Shown here one piece after another: positions 1 to 8,923 of a stretch of DNA of 64,000 bases. The notes below the pieces were generated by a model. It was not told the origin of the DNA and ran no database searches. It saw only the letters and a list, made by a program, of their open reading frames with translations. The first letter of the stretch is position 1; the number at the start of each line of letters is the position of its first letter. Location of the stretch: contig CAZQVB010000021.1 of the NCBI GenBank assembly GCA_964596645.1, positions 17,441 to 81,440 of the forward strand, in the 5' to 3' direction. Both the position numbers and the translations under genes were made by a program. Origin of the DNA: CAVQEK01 sp964596645. GTDB lineage: Bacteria > Bacteroidota > Bacteroidia > Cytophagales > Cyclobacteriaceae.

Positions 1-2
1 AC

Positions 3-32
3 CTCAAAAAACGCAAGCATAAGGATGCCTGA
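3..32 (+). CDS. RelB-like antitoxin, C-terminal tail only (partial)
   Basis: Only the last nine codons are in the window. Read in frame 3 they give LKKRKHKDA followed by TGA at 30-32. A basic tail of this kind, with its stop overlapping the ATG of a RelE-like toxin by 8 bases, is the usual layout of RelB/RelE-type modules in which the antitoxin comes first. The identity rests on this overlap and on the downstream toxin, because the DNA-binding domain lies outside the window. A second open frame (ending at 22) is possible but has no supporting context. Confidence 0.45.
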   Translation, partial: LKKRKHKDA

Positions 33-282
33 ATTTAAACTGGTCATCTCCAATACCGCTCAAAAGCAATTAGATAAGCTTGCTGACAATATCGCGGACC
101 CCTTGATTGAGGTTATACAAAACCTTGCCTATGACGCCAGGCCCCAGGGTTATCAAAAACTCAAGGGCCGGGACGGTTACCGCATCCGGAAGGGTGATTA
201 CAGGATTATCTATGACATTTATGACAATATACTAACCGTAGAGATTGTCGCCCTTGGGCATCGAAAGGATGTTTACAAATAA
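25..282 (+). CDS. RelE/ParE-superfamily toxin
   Basis: A small basic protein of 85 residues, the usual size for RelE-type mRNA interferases. The C-terminal half shows the family core: KLKGRDGYRIRKGDYRIIYD, then a hydrophobic strand and a HRKDVYK tail. The Arg and Tyr residues of this core form the ribosome-dependent RNase site in RelE relatives. The ATG overlaps the end of an upstream frame that looks like the antitoxin, so the two are probably co-translated and autoregulated as a complex. ParE-like gyrase toxins share the fold and cannot be excluded without comparison, but the GDYRIIYD motif favours RelE. Confidence 0.85.
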   Translation: MPEFKLVISNTAQKQLDKLADNIADPLIEVIQNLAYDARPQGYQKLKGRDGYRIRKGDYRIIYDIYDNILTVEIVALGHRKDVYK

Positions 283-443
283 TTAAAGCATCAAAATCGT
301 CAGGGCCCATACGCTCACCCACAGATACTAATTACTCATGTCCTAATCTTCCTCGCTGTAATTCCCGCGCTTTTACAATTGACACAGTTAAATGAACACT
401 CCCATTGACACAAAACGGTCAACCTTATTTAGGCATGGTCATC

Positions 444-520
444 CTTTCAGCTTTCAGCTTTGAGCCTTCAGCTACTTCACCCTTCACCCTTACTTTTCAC
501 CATCCCACCAATCCACCATT
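444..520. repeat. Degenerate 7-bp tandem repeat abutting the pbpC stop codon
   Basis: On the + strand the sequence reads as heptamers CTTTCAG, CTTTCAG, CTTTGAG, CCTTCAG, then decays through pyrimidine-rich units (CTACTTC, ACCCTTC, ACCCTTA) up to the pbpC stop at 519-521. The first 30 bases (444-473) are identical to 52612-52641, which abut another leftward stop codon. The rest of the intergenic stretch 283-443 holds nothing I can assign apart from ATTGACACA occurring twice. Confidence 0.7.
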
Positions 521-2903
521 ACCCACCCACCACCTCAAAGGGCTGCGACAGGTCATTGCCAGCTTCATCTACAATATGAAGCACGTGCTGCCCCGTTGTG
601 GGCTGCAGTGCCATGTGGTGGTGTTCGGAGGTGCTGCCTAAATATTGTTCATCCAGATACCAATACACTTGCGTATGTGGCTGCCGGTGGGCCAGCTCAA
701 AGATCACAGCGCCACGGCTGCCATCCAGCTCACGCGGCACATGCACCCGCGTAAGCTGCTTAGGATAAATAAGTTGCATGATCTTGGGCGTTTGCCAAGG
801 GCTGCACGAAGAGGCAAAAGATGGTGGGGCGCTGTATTCCGGATGGTGCTTTTTGTAATACCAGGCTTGTATGGTGGGCAATACAAAGCGCGCCTCATGT
901 CGCATCTGCTGCACCGGATAGCAGCCACTGTGTACCTGGTGGCTGCCGCCGGCATCCAGGTGCAAGAGCATGCAATAAGAGCAGGCCGGTGTATTGTCAA
1001 TATGGGCGGGTATGTCGATGTGTTGGAAGGCATGGCAATGGGGCCCCGCCTTCATGCCGGAGGCTGCACAGGTGCGGATGCTGCGAAGCGCTGCCACGGG
1101 TTTTGGGAAACGCGCCTCTGTTTCCAATACATCAAAAATATCGAACATGAGCGGTGCGGCTACACTTACACCGGTGAGTCCGGGCCTGCCCTCCCCGTCG
1201 GCATTACCCGCCCACACCCCCACCACCAGGTCATCGCTCATGCCTATGGCCCAGGCATCGCGAAAGCCAAAGCTGGTACCCGTTTTCCAGGCAATGGGCA
1301 CCGATGCGTCAAACATTTTCCAGCCGGCCATCTCGTCGGGCCTGCGCAGTGCCTGCATGGCCTTCAGCATATGCCAAATGGCCCCTGCACTAAAGGCCCC
1401 GGGTGTATGGCTGTACGTTCGATCGGCCCTGTCTCTCTGCAGATAGGTGTTTGCGCCAAAATCCTGCTCCGCATATCGCTCACGGCCCTTGCGGCGGTTG
1501 TAGGTATGAAGCGTGCGCAAGGTACCGGCATAGAGAGCCGTCATTTCCCAAAGTGAAGACTCCGAGCCACCGAGTATCATAGAGAGGCCATAGTGCGACG
1601 CCGGGTGTGTCATAGAGCTGTACTGCGCACGTTGCAAAAGATGATGAAACCGCTCATAGCCATAGTCACGCAGCAGCGTCACAAAGGGCACATTCAGTGA
1701 TCGGGACAGTGCCTGGTCGGCAGCAACGGCCCCATTATATTGCTTATCAAAATTTTGCGGGGCAAACCCTTGGTAAAATACTGGCACATCGGCCATGAGC
1801 TGTTGCGGCAAAATGAGTCCTTCATCCATCGCCGCAGCATAAAGCAAAGGCTTTAACAGGCTGCCGGTGCTGCGCTGTGCCGAGACGAGATCAGTATGCT
1901 GCCCGTGATCTCCTTCGGAATGCACATTGCCCACATAAGCCAATGCCTGCCCGTCGGTCACGCGCACCACCAACGCCGCCATGTTGTGCACCTCATTGCC
2001 GCGGGCTATGGCGTGATGCCGTTTCACCAGGCCGGCAACCGTCTGTTGCATCCGCGCATTGATGGTGGAGTGTAAAATCTGGCCGCGGTGGCCCTCCTGC
2101 ATGGCGCGTGCCAACAGGTGTGGCGCCATGCCTGGCAAAGGCAGCGGCTTGCCGGGCAGCGGCTCTAGCTTGTACAAGGCAAGGTCGGAAGTGGTGAAAT
2201 GGCCTTTTTCGTGCAATTTCTCGAGCAGCTGATCACGCTTTTGGTGCAGGTGCTGCTCATTTCTTCCCGGGTAAATGAGGGCCGGACTGTTCGGCATCAC
2301 CGCCAATGCAGCGGCCTCCGACCAGGACAGCAAGTGCGATGGCCTGTGAAAATAGCGCCAGGAGGCCGCAGACAGCCCCACTACATTGCCGCCAAATGGT
2401 GCATGGGCGGCATACAGGTTCAAGAGCTCATCTTTTGAGTGGTGCAGCTCAAGCTTCAGCGCTAGCCCTATTTCGATGGCTTTCTGCCAGTAGGTGCGTT
2501 TTCTGTTTCCACGAGCCATACGGGCGAGTTGCATGGTGAGTGTACTGCCACCACTTTTCACTTCACCCGCTCGAATATTTACGATGGCCGCGCGCACGAT
2601 GGCCGACACATCAATCCCCGGATGATGCAGGAATGCTTCATCTTCGTAGGCGATGAGCGCGGCTGCAAATGTGCCGGGCACTGAGTCGGCCATGGGAAAC
2701 CGCCACTGCCCGTCTTCTGCGGTTGTTGCTCCCAGTAGCTGGCCGCTTCGGTCGTTGAGCACAGTGCTGTAGGGCACACGGAATAGTGGCTGCGACAGTG
2801 GCAGCACAAACCACAGCAAGCCTACGAACACAGCAGCCGGCACAGCCAAATGCCAAAGACGCCAGTAGTTGCGGTATCGTTTCAGAAAATGCGTCATAAA
2901 CAT
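519..2903 (-). CDS. pbpC: Penicillin-binding protein 1C (bifunctional transglycosylase/transpeptidase)
   Basis: Class A PBP that polymerises and crosslinks peptidoglycan at the outer face of the inner membrane. It is 794 residues, normal for PbpC. One N-terminal membrane segment (about 20-37) is followed by a GT51 domain with the catalytic Glu87 in EDEAFLHHPG and the GGSTLTMQLAR motif at 118-128. The transpeptidase domain has S348-LLK, S402-LN and K540-TGT. A C-terminal domain of about 100 residues after 690 matches the PBP1C-specific beta-rich tail. It lies 52 bases downstream of the alpha-2-macroglobulin gene on the same strand; this pairing is a known conserved unit, thought to repair the wall after protease attack. 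The start could be Met3. The stop codon sits in a heptamer repeat. Confidence 0.95.
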   Translation of the reverse strand: MFMTHFLKRYRNYWRLWHLAVPAAVFVGLLWFVLPLSQPLFRVPYSTVLNDRSGQLLGATTAEDGQWRFPMADSVPGTFAAALIAYEDEAFLHHPGIDVSAIVRAAIVNIRAGEVKSGGSTLTMQLARMARGNRKRTYWQKAIEIGLALKLELHHSKDELLNLYAAHAPFGGNVVGLSAASWRYFHRPSHLLSWSEAAALAVMPNSPALIYPGRNEQHLHQKRDQLLEKLHEKGHFTTSDLALYKLEPLPGKPLPLPGMAPHLLARAMQEGHRGQILHSTINARMQQTVAGLVKRHHAIARGNEVHNMAALVVRVTDGQALAYVGNVHSEGDHGQHTDLVSAQRSTGSLLKPLLYAAAMDEGLILPQQLMADVPVFYQGFAPQNFDKQYNGAVAADQALSRSLNVPFVTLLRDYGYERFHHLLQRAQYSSMTHPASHYGLSMILGGSESSLWEMTALYAGTLRTLHTYNRRKGRERYAEQDFGANTYLQRDRADRTYSHTPGAFSAGAIWHMLKAMQALRRPDEMAGWKMFDASVPIAWKTGTSFGFRDAWAIGMSDDLVVGVWAGNADGEGRPGLTGVSVAAPLMFDIFDVLETEARFPKPVAALRSIRTCAASGMKAGPHCHAFQHIDIPAHIDNTPACSYCMLLHLDAGGSHQVHSGCYPVQQMRHEARFVLPTIQAWYYKKHHPEYSAPPSFASSCSPWQTPKIMQLIYPKQLTRVHVPRELDGSRGAVIFELAHRQPHTQVYWYLDEQYLGSTSEHHHMALQPTTGQHVLHIVDEAGNDLSQPFEVVGG

Positions 2904-2955
2904 GCTGCCATAGTTTGCTTACTGGTGCACCGGCAAGAGTTTTACATGAAAACCA

Positions 2956-5900
2956 TCATTCTGCCGCCTTCACCACCTCTACCCAGCGGCCGGCTGTGTT
3001 GGCCGATATGGTATTGTCGTACATAGCCTGGGCCTGCACCGCCGGCAGATAAAACCGCCCCATATAGCTGGCGTTCAGCATAATGCGGAAGGTCTTTTTA
3101 TCACCCGCCTTCAGGTCGAAATACGTCATGACCCTGTCGTCGCGTATATCCTGATATTCCGGCACATCTTTCTGATAAAAGCCGGAGGTTTCGTCGAGCC
3201 GTGTATTGATGATTTCCCAGCCGGAAGGCATGATCTGCGTGATGGCCATCTGCTCATAATCGCCCATCAGGCCCGGGTTGTGCACGGTGACCTCCGCCAT
3301 CAGATTGGTGCCCTGCTCCAGCTTTGCTACGTCCAGTACCTCGCCTTTGCCATTTTTATAGGTAATGGTGAGGTTGAGATTTTGCTCATCTGCCTGTTCA
3401 TCACCGGTCAGTGGCACGCCGGTGCGGATGATGCGAACGTAAATAGGCGATTTGCCATTGTTGCGTACCACCACCTGATGCGCTTTGTCAGCATCGCGCA
3501 GGTACCATTGGCTTAGGTACTTGCCAACGTTCATATCCACATCTTTGGAGTTGATCTGCACGGTAGCCTCAGCAGCACCATCCACCGGAAACTCCGCGGC
3601 ATATTTGGCGACCGCCAGCAATGTATAGGCGGTGGTGTGCGTGCTCATCCAGTTGCGCTCATCGCCCAGGTGCCGGGCTATCTTTTGCAACAGCAGAAAT
3701 GCCTGCTCCTGCATGTTCAGATGTACGAGTACCTCCAGTATCATGGCCTGGTCGCGTTGGGTAGAGCCAAATGTGCCGCCGCGCTCCCGGTAGTCCTGCA
3801 CTTCGGTGGTGAGGGCATTCACCATGGCTTTGGCTTCTTTGTCATGGCCGGCTACCGCATAGGCCAGGGCCAGTCGCCATTGCGCGATTGGGCGCTGCCC
3901 GGCCATGGCCTTCATCCTGTTCATGGCGCCCAGCGCAGGTTGCCCCGCCTTGGCCAATGCATACAAACGGTAAGCCTGGTCCAGGTCATTGTGGCGTTTG
4001 GCATCATACACCCAGCGGTTGGCCTCGGCTTGCTGAAAAGACAACCAGCTGTTCATCATATTGTCGGGCACGAAATAGCCTTTTCCCCTTGCTTCTATAA
4101 GAAAATGACCGGCATAAGTGGTGCTCCACAAATGCGGGTTGATGTCGGTGGGCCAATAGCTAAATGCACCGGATGGCAGTTGGAAAGACTTCATTTTGTC
4201 GATGGCCGCGTTGATGTTTTGCTCTATCTCAGTAGTGTGTGCCTGGTCGAGCTTAGTGAGGTTTGCAATAAACAGTTGGCCAAATGCTGCTGAAGTGGTT
4301 TGCTCTATGCAGCCGTGCGGGTAGGTCACCAGGTAGTCGAGGCGCTGCTCGAGGTTGAGTGGCGGCAGGCTGCTCACTTCTATGGCTCCGCTGTTGGTGC
4401 CCAACAGTCCGAGGGGCTTGTATGGCTGAGTCCATTCTTCGCCGGCAGCGAGCAGTTTGTCTTGCACGGCCGTGATGTTGGGATTGCTGGCCCGCACGTT
4501 CATTTCCACATCATACTTGGCCGTGATGCCTCCGCCAGTGGCTGTTATGCTGGTTTTGCCAACACCAATGGCTTCTTCAGCTTTTATATTGAAAAAGACA
4601 ATTTTGTCGCGTTCACCCTGCATGGCTACCTGCTGTGATGCCTGGCCGGCGAGTTTCAGTTTTCCTGTGGCCTCGGCTTTCAAGCTGATGCTGTTCAGCT
4701 TATTGTTGTCGATAAATATGTTCACCGGCATCAAAATGTCTTCACCCGGCCCGGCCACACGCGGCAACGTGGCCAAAATCATCAGCGGCTGCTTCACGGC
4801 AGCCGTAGCCTCTGCATGACCATAGGCACTCTCGTGCTCTGCCACTACCATGGTGCGCACACTACCCACGTACTGTGGCATATGGAGCTGGTGCGTGGCA
4901 GATTTTCCGGCTTTCAGGTGAAACGGCCCTTTAAAGATGACCACCGGCTTGAATCGATTGGCCGGCTGCTCTTCCAACATTTTTATTTCATCGTCGCCGC
5001 CGATGGAGAGCAGCCTTTGCAGTGCCCCGGTCTGTGCGCCAAGCACCTTGTCGAACAAGTCCCAGGTTTTCACACCCAGTGCCTCGCGTTGATAGAAAGC
5101 ATCCCAGGGCTCCGGTGTCTTAAAGCGGGTGAGATCCAGCAATCCTTCATCAACCACGGCAATGGTATAGGTCATTGGCCGCCCGTTCTTTTCAGTGATT
5201 TTTATATTAAAATCCCGGTCTGGCCCCAGCTCCGCAGGCATGCTTATCTCCGGCTCCAGTCGCGTGTACGGATCATTGACTTCTATCGACTGCACGCCAT
5301 ATAGCCTGAGGGGCAGATCATTGGCCGACTGGGCATGCGGCTGTATCAGCATCACATGCGCAAACACATTGGGCGTCATGTCGCTCGTGGCTTCAAACTC
5401 TATGGCCGTGTTGCCGGCTTCTGTATCTATCCAGGTGTGCTGTAGCATTCGGCTGCCGGTTTCCAGGCTCAGCAGCACGCGGCCACCAGCACTGCCCGGT
5501 ACAGATAATCGCACCTTCTCTCCTACTGTATAGGCTTCTTTTTCCACCGTAATATCCAGCATGGTGGCACCGGCGAGTTCCCCGCCTTTGCCGGCATAGC
5601 CAGGCCAATCGATAAACACAATCTGGCCGGAAGAGTGCCCCGACACCGGGTCGGTGACGCGCAGGAAGTAGCGGCCCCAGTTGGGTTTGTCCACACGCAT
5701 CTTCCAGGTGCCTTTGCCATTGCTGGTGCTTACTACGGCGCTTTTTATGGGTTTTCTGTATTCGCGACCTACATAGTTACTGATGTCTTCCCAGCTGTTG
5801 TCCCACCACCATCGCCAGTCGAGTTTATAGAGTTCTACATTGACTTCGCTGCGCGACACGGGGCGGCCCTGCGCATCGACGGTGGCTATGTGCACTGTAT

Positions 5901-8499
5901 GCTCCTGGTTGGTGAGCAGCATACCACGCTTATCGCCATTGGGTACCTGCACACCGGCAAAAGAGCTGTATGGCAAGTAGGGAATGTCAAACTGGTCTAT
6001 GCTAAAGTCGCCGCCTTCTTCATACACGCGACCTTTGAAGATGGCCCGCAGCGCACCGGGTGCGTCTTCGGCTTTGGGCAGCGCCACGTTTATCTCAGTA
6101 AAGCCTTCGGCGTTCAGTCTGCCTTCAAATATCACCTCCGGCTCGGCCTCAAAGCGCCTTGAGGGGTCGTCGAAAGTGTAGGCAGGAAAGGCATCAAAGG
6201 TTGTTTTTTTCGGTGTGAGCAGCAATTCAAATTCTGCCCGAAGGTTGCGCGCCGGAGCGCCGTGCAGCCATCGTGCTTTTAGGTCGCCGGATATCTGCCG
6301 GTCGTTTATGGTGAATTGACTGGCGGCAAAATCCAGGTTGATCTTCAGCCTGTTGGGCTTTACGGCCTCTATCTTTAAGGTTTTCTGAAATATAGTACCG
6401 CCCACCTTCACCTTGGCCAGCCAGTTGCCGGTGGGTGCCTCGGTGCTGGTGAAGGGGCGAAACACGTACAAACCATGTACAGGGTTGGCATTGACTATGC
6501 GCTCTGCCAGCTGCGACTGCGGGTTGTACAGTTCCAGTATGACGGGCTGCGTAGCCGGTATCACCTGTTGCTCATCCTGAAGAATGAAGCCGATATTGAG
6601 CGTATCGCCCGGGCGCCAAACGCCCCGGTCTCCATAGATGAAGCCTTTCAAGCCTTTCTGCACCGATTGCCCAGTCACGTTGAAGTTGCTCAGCGACAGC
6701 GACGAGCCGTCGTCTACTTTCAGATAGCCGGTCTGGTTGTCTTTTTTGGCCATAACCACAAAAGGGTTCTGCTCCAATTGCAATAGTACGCTGCCATCGC
6801 TGCCGGTACTGCCACTGCCTATTTGTTGTTGTTGAAAGTTGTAAATAGTGAGGTCTACGCCGGGCATTGGTTTAGCGGTAGCGATGTCGGTGGCAAACAC
6901 CTTCAGATCGCCGAAGTCGTTGCGCTTGGCGATGAGGCCGATGTTGGAGGCAAAGAGTATTTTTTTCACACTGCGGCGGTCGCCGTAGTAGCTTTGGCTG
7001 CAGGGATTATCACGCTGCGACCAGTCATAGTCTTCGTAGTAGTAGTATTCGTAATCCCAGTAATCATCCTCCTGGTCCTGGTTGTCCCAATTGTCTTCTT
7101 CCAATGTCTCCATATCGTCCGGCTCGGTGGGGTCGGATGCGCAGAAGAAAACGGATTGTGATTTGCGAAAGCCGATCTGTACCTGATAAATAGCCCCAGG
7201 CTCTGCTTTCATTATTTCGCCCAGGTCTATGGCAAAGCGATTGCGCTTTTGAAGATCCGTAACACCCGATCCTTCCAGTGGTATGGTCTTTTTCACCACG
7301 GGCCGTCCTACCCGCCTCAATTCACGACTTCCGCCCAATTCGTTTACCTGCAGGTATTGCAGCATATTTTCTTCAAAAACTTGCACCACCGTTACGTCTA
7401 CGGCAGTGAGGCCGATGGCGTAAAACGGCAACACCAGCGCCTGCCCGCCGGCAATGATGCTGCCCTCGGCATCGTCCAGACTCACGGCCGGCTTCGACTG
7501 CACCAGCGTGAGCTTCGTACTGTAATCTTCTTTCAGCTTGAACCCGGCAGCATTTTTTATCTCTTTATATATGTGCAGCTCCACAGATTCTTGCACATCC
7601 TGCGATGGGTATATTTTGAGCTCGTTCAGCTCCGTGACCATGCGCGGTGCACCGGTCATGCCTTTAATCGTGACAAAACCAAGTAGGTTTTGCCTGTCGA
7701 GCAGGGGGTCGGAAAACAACACGGAAATATAGCTGTCGGCACCCCGCACGATCTGGGTGTTCAACACCTTAAAATCGCTCAGCGAAGGTATCTCCACCTG
7801 CTCTTTCACGTCGCGCTCTACATCGATGGGTTCGCCACGCACCTGCACCACTACGGCGCTGGCCTTCTCACGGCGCACTACATCTTCTATCGCAAACCTA
7901 TGCCTGTTCGTGCCGGCACCATGAAACCAGGTGACGCTCAGCGACGAACCTTCCTGACTGGCGCTGAGCATCTTTTCTACTTTTTCATTATCCGTTTCGT
8001 CGGCAGTGATTAACTGGCCGGTCACCTTTACCTGGTTGAGGCTGGTGGCGTCGTAGAGTTCCATCCCTTTCAGGTCGAGCTCAAAATCTTGCGCCAGGGT
8101 AGTGAACACAAATCTAAATTCTTCCTTATCGTCGGGCACCTCCAGCAACTCCGCAAGGTGAAAGCGGGCTTTGTATGTTGTGGACTGTTCCAGTGGCTTA
8201 TCTGGGCGAAAGACCGCCGTGCGGCTGTCTTCCCAGAAGGCGGTGCCGGCGATGCCTGGCTCAAAGCGAAAGATTTTATGATCTATCTCAGCACCGGAGG
8301 ATGCCTGCTCTACATCGCGCGCCAGCCGTAAGCGGATGTCGGATCGTGTAGAGATGAGCCCGGCAGTATGCGACGTGACAAGATCCACGAACATACCGCG
8401 CGCACTGCTGAAGTCGTCGACAGTGGCTTTTTCATCTTTTGTACAGGCCAACAGCAATAGCGGCAACAGCACCGCAAGAAGCAATTTTGAGGGATTCAT
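2956..8499 (-). CDS. Bacterial alpha-2-macroglobulin family lipoprotein
   Basis: Giant periplasmic protease trap of 1847 residues. The signal peptide ends in a lipobox LLLLAC with Cys19 as the lipidation site. Repeated macroglobulin beta-domains follow, including an MG2-like stretch near 640-700 (GDRGVWRPGDTLNIGF). The reactive thioester motif GCIEQ is at 1396-1400, inside an alpha-helical thioester domain (about 1370-1650), so this is the thioester-bearing class. Such proteins covalently trap invading proteases after bait-region cleavage. The gene directly precedes pbpC in the same orientation, the classic genomic pairing. An unusual acidic and Tyr/Trp-rich insertion occupies about 454-498, between two cysteines. 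Lipidation would tether it to a membrane of the periplasm. Confidence 0.94.
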   Translation of the reverse strand: MNPSKLLLAVLLPLLLLACTKDEKATVDDFSSARGMFVDLVTSHTAGLISTRSDIRLRLARDVEQASSGAEIDHKIFRFEPGIAGTAFWEDSRTAVFRPDKPLEQSTTYKARFHLAELLEVPDDKEEFRFVFTTLAQDFELDLKGMELYDATSLNQVKVTGQLITADETDNEKVEKMLSASQEGSSLSVTWFHGAGTNRHRFAIEDVVRREKASAVVVQVRGEPIDVERDVKEQVEIPSLSDFKVLNTQIVRGADSYISVLFSDPLLDRQNLLGFVTIKGMTGAPRMVTELNELKIYPSQDVQESVELHIYKEIKNAAGFKLKEDYSTKLTLVQSKPAVSLDDAEGSIIAGGQALVLPFYAIGLTAVDVTVVQVFEENMLQYLQVNELGGSRELRRVGRPVVKKTIPLEGSGVTDLQKRNRFAIDLGEIMKAEPGAIYQVQIGFRKSQSVFFCASDPTEPDDMETLEEDNWDNQDQEDDYWDYEYYYYEDYDWSQRDNPCSQSYYGDRRSVKKILFASNIGLIAKRNDFGDLKVFATDIATAKPMPGVDLTIYNFQQQQIGSGSTGSDGSVLLQLEQNPFVVMAKKDNQTGYLKVDDGSSLSLSNFNVTGQSVQKGLKGFIYGDRGVWRPGDTLNIGFILQDEQQVIPATQPVILELYNPQSQLAERIVNANPVHGLYVFRPFTSTEAPTGNWLAKVKVGGTIFQKTLKIEAVKPNRLKINLDFAASQFTINDRQISGDLKARWLHGAPARNLRAEFELLLTPKKTTFDAFPAYTFDDPSRRFEAEPEVIFEGRLNAEGFTEINVALPKAEDAPGALRAIFKGRVYEEGGDFSIDQFDIPYLPYSSFAGVQVPNGDKRGMLLTNQEHTVHIATVDAQGRPVSRSEVNVELYKLDWRWWWDNSWEDISNYVGREYRKPIKSAVVSTSNGKGTWKMRVDKPNWGRYFLRVTDPVSGHSSGQIVFIDWPGYAGKGGELAGATMLDITVEKEAYTVGEKVRLSVPGSAGGRVLLSLETGSRMLQHTWIDTEAGNTAIEFEATSDMTPNVFAHVMLIQPHAQSANDLPLRLYGVQSIEVNDPYTRLEPEISMPAELGPDRDFNIKITEKNGRPMTYTIAVVDEGLLDLTRFKTPEPWDAFYQREALGVKTWDLFDKVLGAQTGALQRLLSIGGDDEIKMLEEQPANRFKPVVIFKGPFHLKAGKSATHQLHMPQYVGSVRTMVVAEHESAYGHAEATAAVKQPLMILATLPRVAGPGEDILMPVNIFIDNNKLNSISLKAEATGKLKLAGQASQQVAMQGERDKIVFFNIKAEEAIGVGKTSITATGGGITAKYDVEMNVRASNPNITAVQDKLLAAGEEWTQPYKPLGLLGTNSGAIEVSSLPPLNLEQRLDYLVTYPHGCIEQTTSAAFGQLFIANLTKLDQAHTTEIEQNINAAIDKMKSFQLPSGAFSYWPTDINPHLWSTTYAGHFLIEARGKGYFVPDNMMNSWLSFQQAEANRWVYDAKRHNDLDQAYRLYALAKAGQPALGAMNRMKAMAGQRPIAQWRLALAYAVAGHDKEAKAMVNALTTEVQDYRERGGTFGSTQRDQAMILEVLVHLNMQEQAFLLLQKIARHLGDERNWMSTHTTAYTLLAVAKYAAEFPVDGAAEATVQINSKDVDMNVGKYLSQWYLRDADKAHQVVVRNNGKSPIYVRIIRTGVPLTGDEQADEQNLNLTITYKNGKGEVLDVAKLEQGTNLMAEVTVHNPGLMGDYEQMAITQIMPSGWEIINTRLDETSGFYQKDVPEYQDIRDDRVMTYFDLKAGDKKTFRIMLNASYMGRFYLPAVQAQAMYDNTISANTAGRWVEVVKAAE

Positions 8500-8803
8500 G
8501 ACAGGACGAGATAAGTTTAAAAAAGTGTAGCTATGCGGGGCCTAATATAGGTGAAGGCGCAGAATTTGAGCAGGCAGTTTTTGACAATTCATTACTTTGC
8601 TCTATTTGCCAGGACGTTTAGCATATGGCTTGTGGCGGTTTCTAAGTACTTTATCGCCATCGAAACAAAAAGCTGGCTGAGAAGGGAAAACTTCGCTGGC
8701 AGCCGTCCACCCGCCATTGGTTTCATAAGTTTAAAGCCAATTTAAATTTCTCCAACTTATTCGATGGTACTTTAACTGCCAAACAACAAAACCCTTGTGA
8801 ATT
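8500..8803. other. Intergenic region without recognisable gene
   Basis: About 300 bases lie between the alpha-2-macroglobulin start and the octamer repeat. The open frames here are short and show no family resemblance. I found no clear Bacteroidota promoter facing the macroglobulin gene and no terminator hairpin. The region must hold the promoter of the leftward macroglobulin-pbpC pair, but I cannot locate it. Confidence 0.4.
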
Positions 8804-8923
8804 GATCAATAGTTCAATTGATCAACTGAACTATTAATCTACTGATCCATTGACCTACTGACCTACCAATCTACTCACCCACCGACCTACTGACCTACCA
8901 AACTAATGATCTATTGAACTAAA
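8804..8923. repeat. Degenerate octamer tandem repeat, 15 units, ending on a stop codon
   Basis: The stretch divides without gaps into fifteen 8-bp units: GATCAATA, GTTCAATT, GATCAACT, GAACTATT, AATCTACT, GATCCATT, GACCTACT, GACCTACC, AATCTACT, CACCCACC, GACCTACT, GACCTACC, AAACTAAT, GATCTATT, GAACTAAA. The consensus is near GACCTACT. The TAG stop of the leftward DUF1015 gene (8919-8921) lies in the last unit. In the mRNA of that gene the repeat reads as purine-rich AGTAGGTC units immediately after the stop. Confidence 0.75.

Noticed and set aside
645..1556. A 303-codon open frame on the + strand opposite pbpC
   Set aside because: It lies wholly antisense to the conserved transpeptidase domain, has no domain signature, and its length follows from the GC-rich codons of pbpC.
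8804..8923. Possible CRISPR array
   Set aside because: The repeat unit is 8 bp and degenerate with no unique spacers, and there are no cas genes. The same applies to 52489-52646 and 61432-61479.
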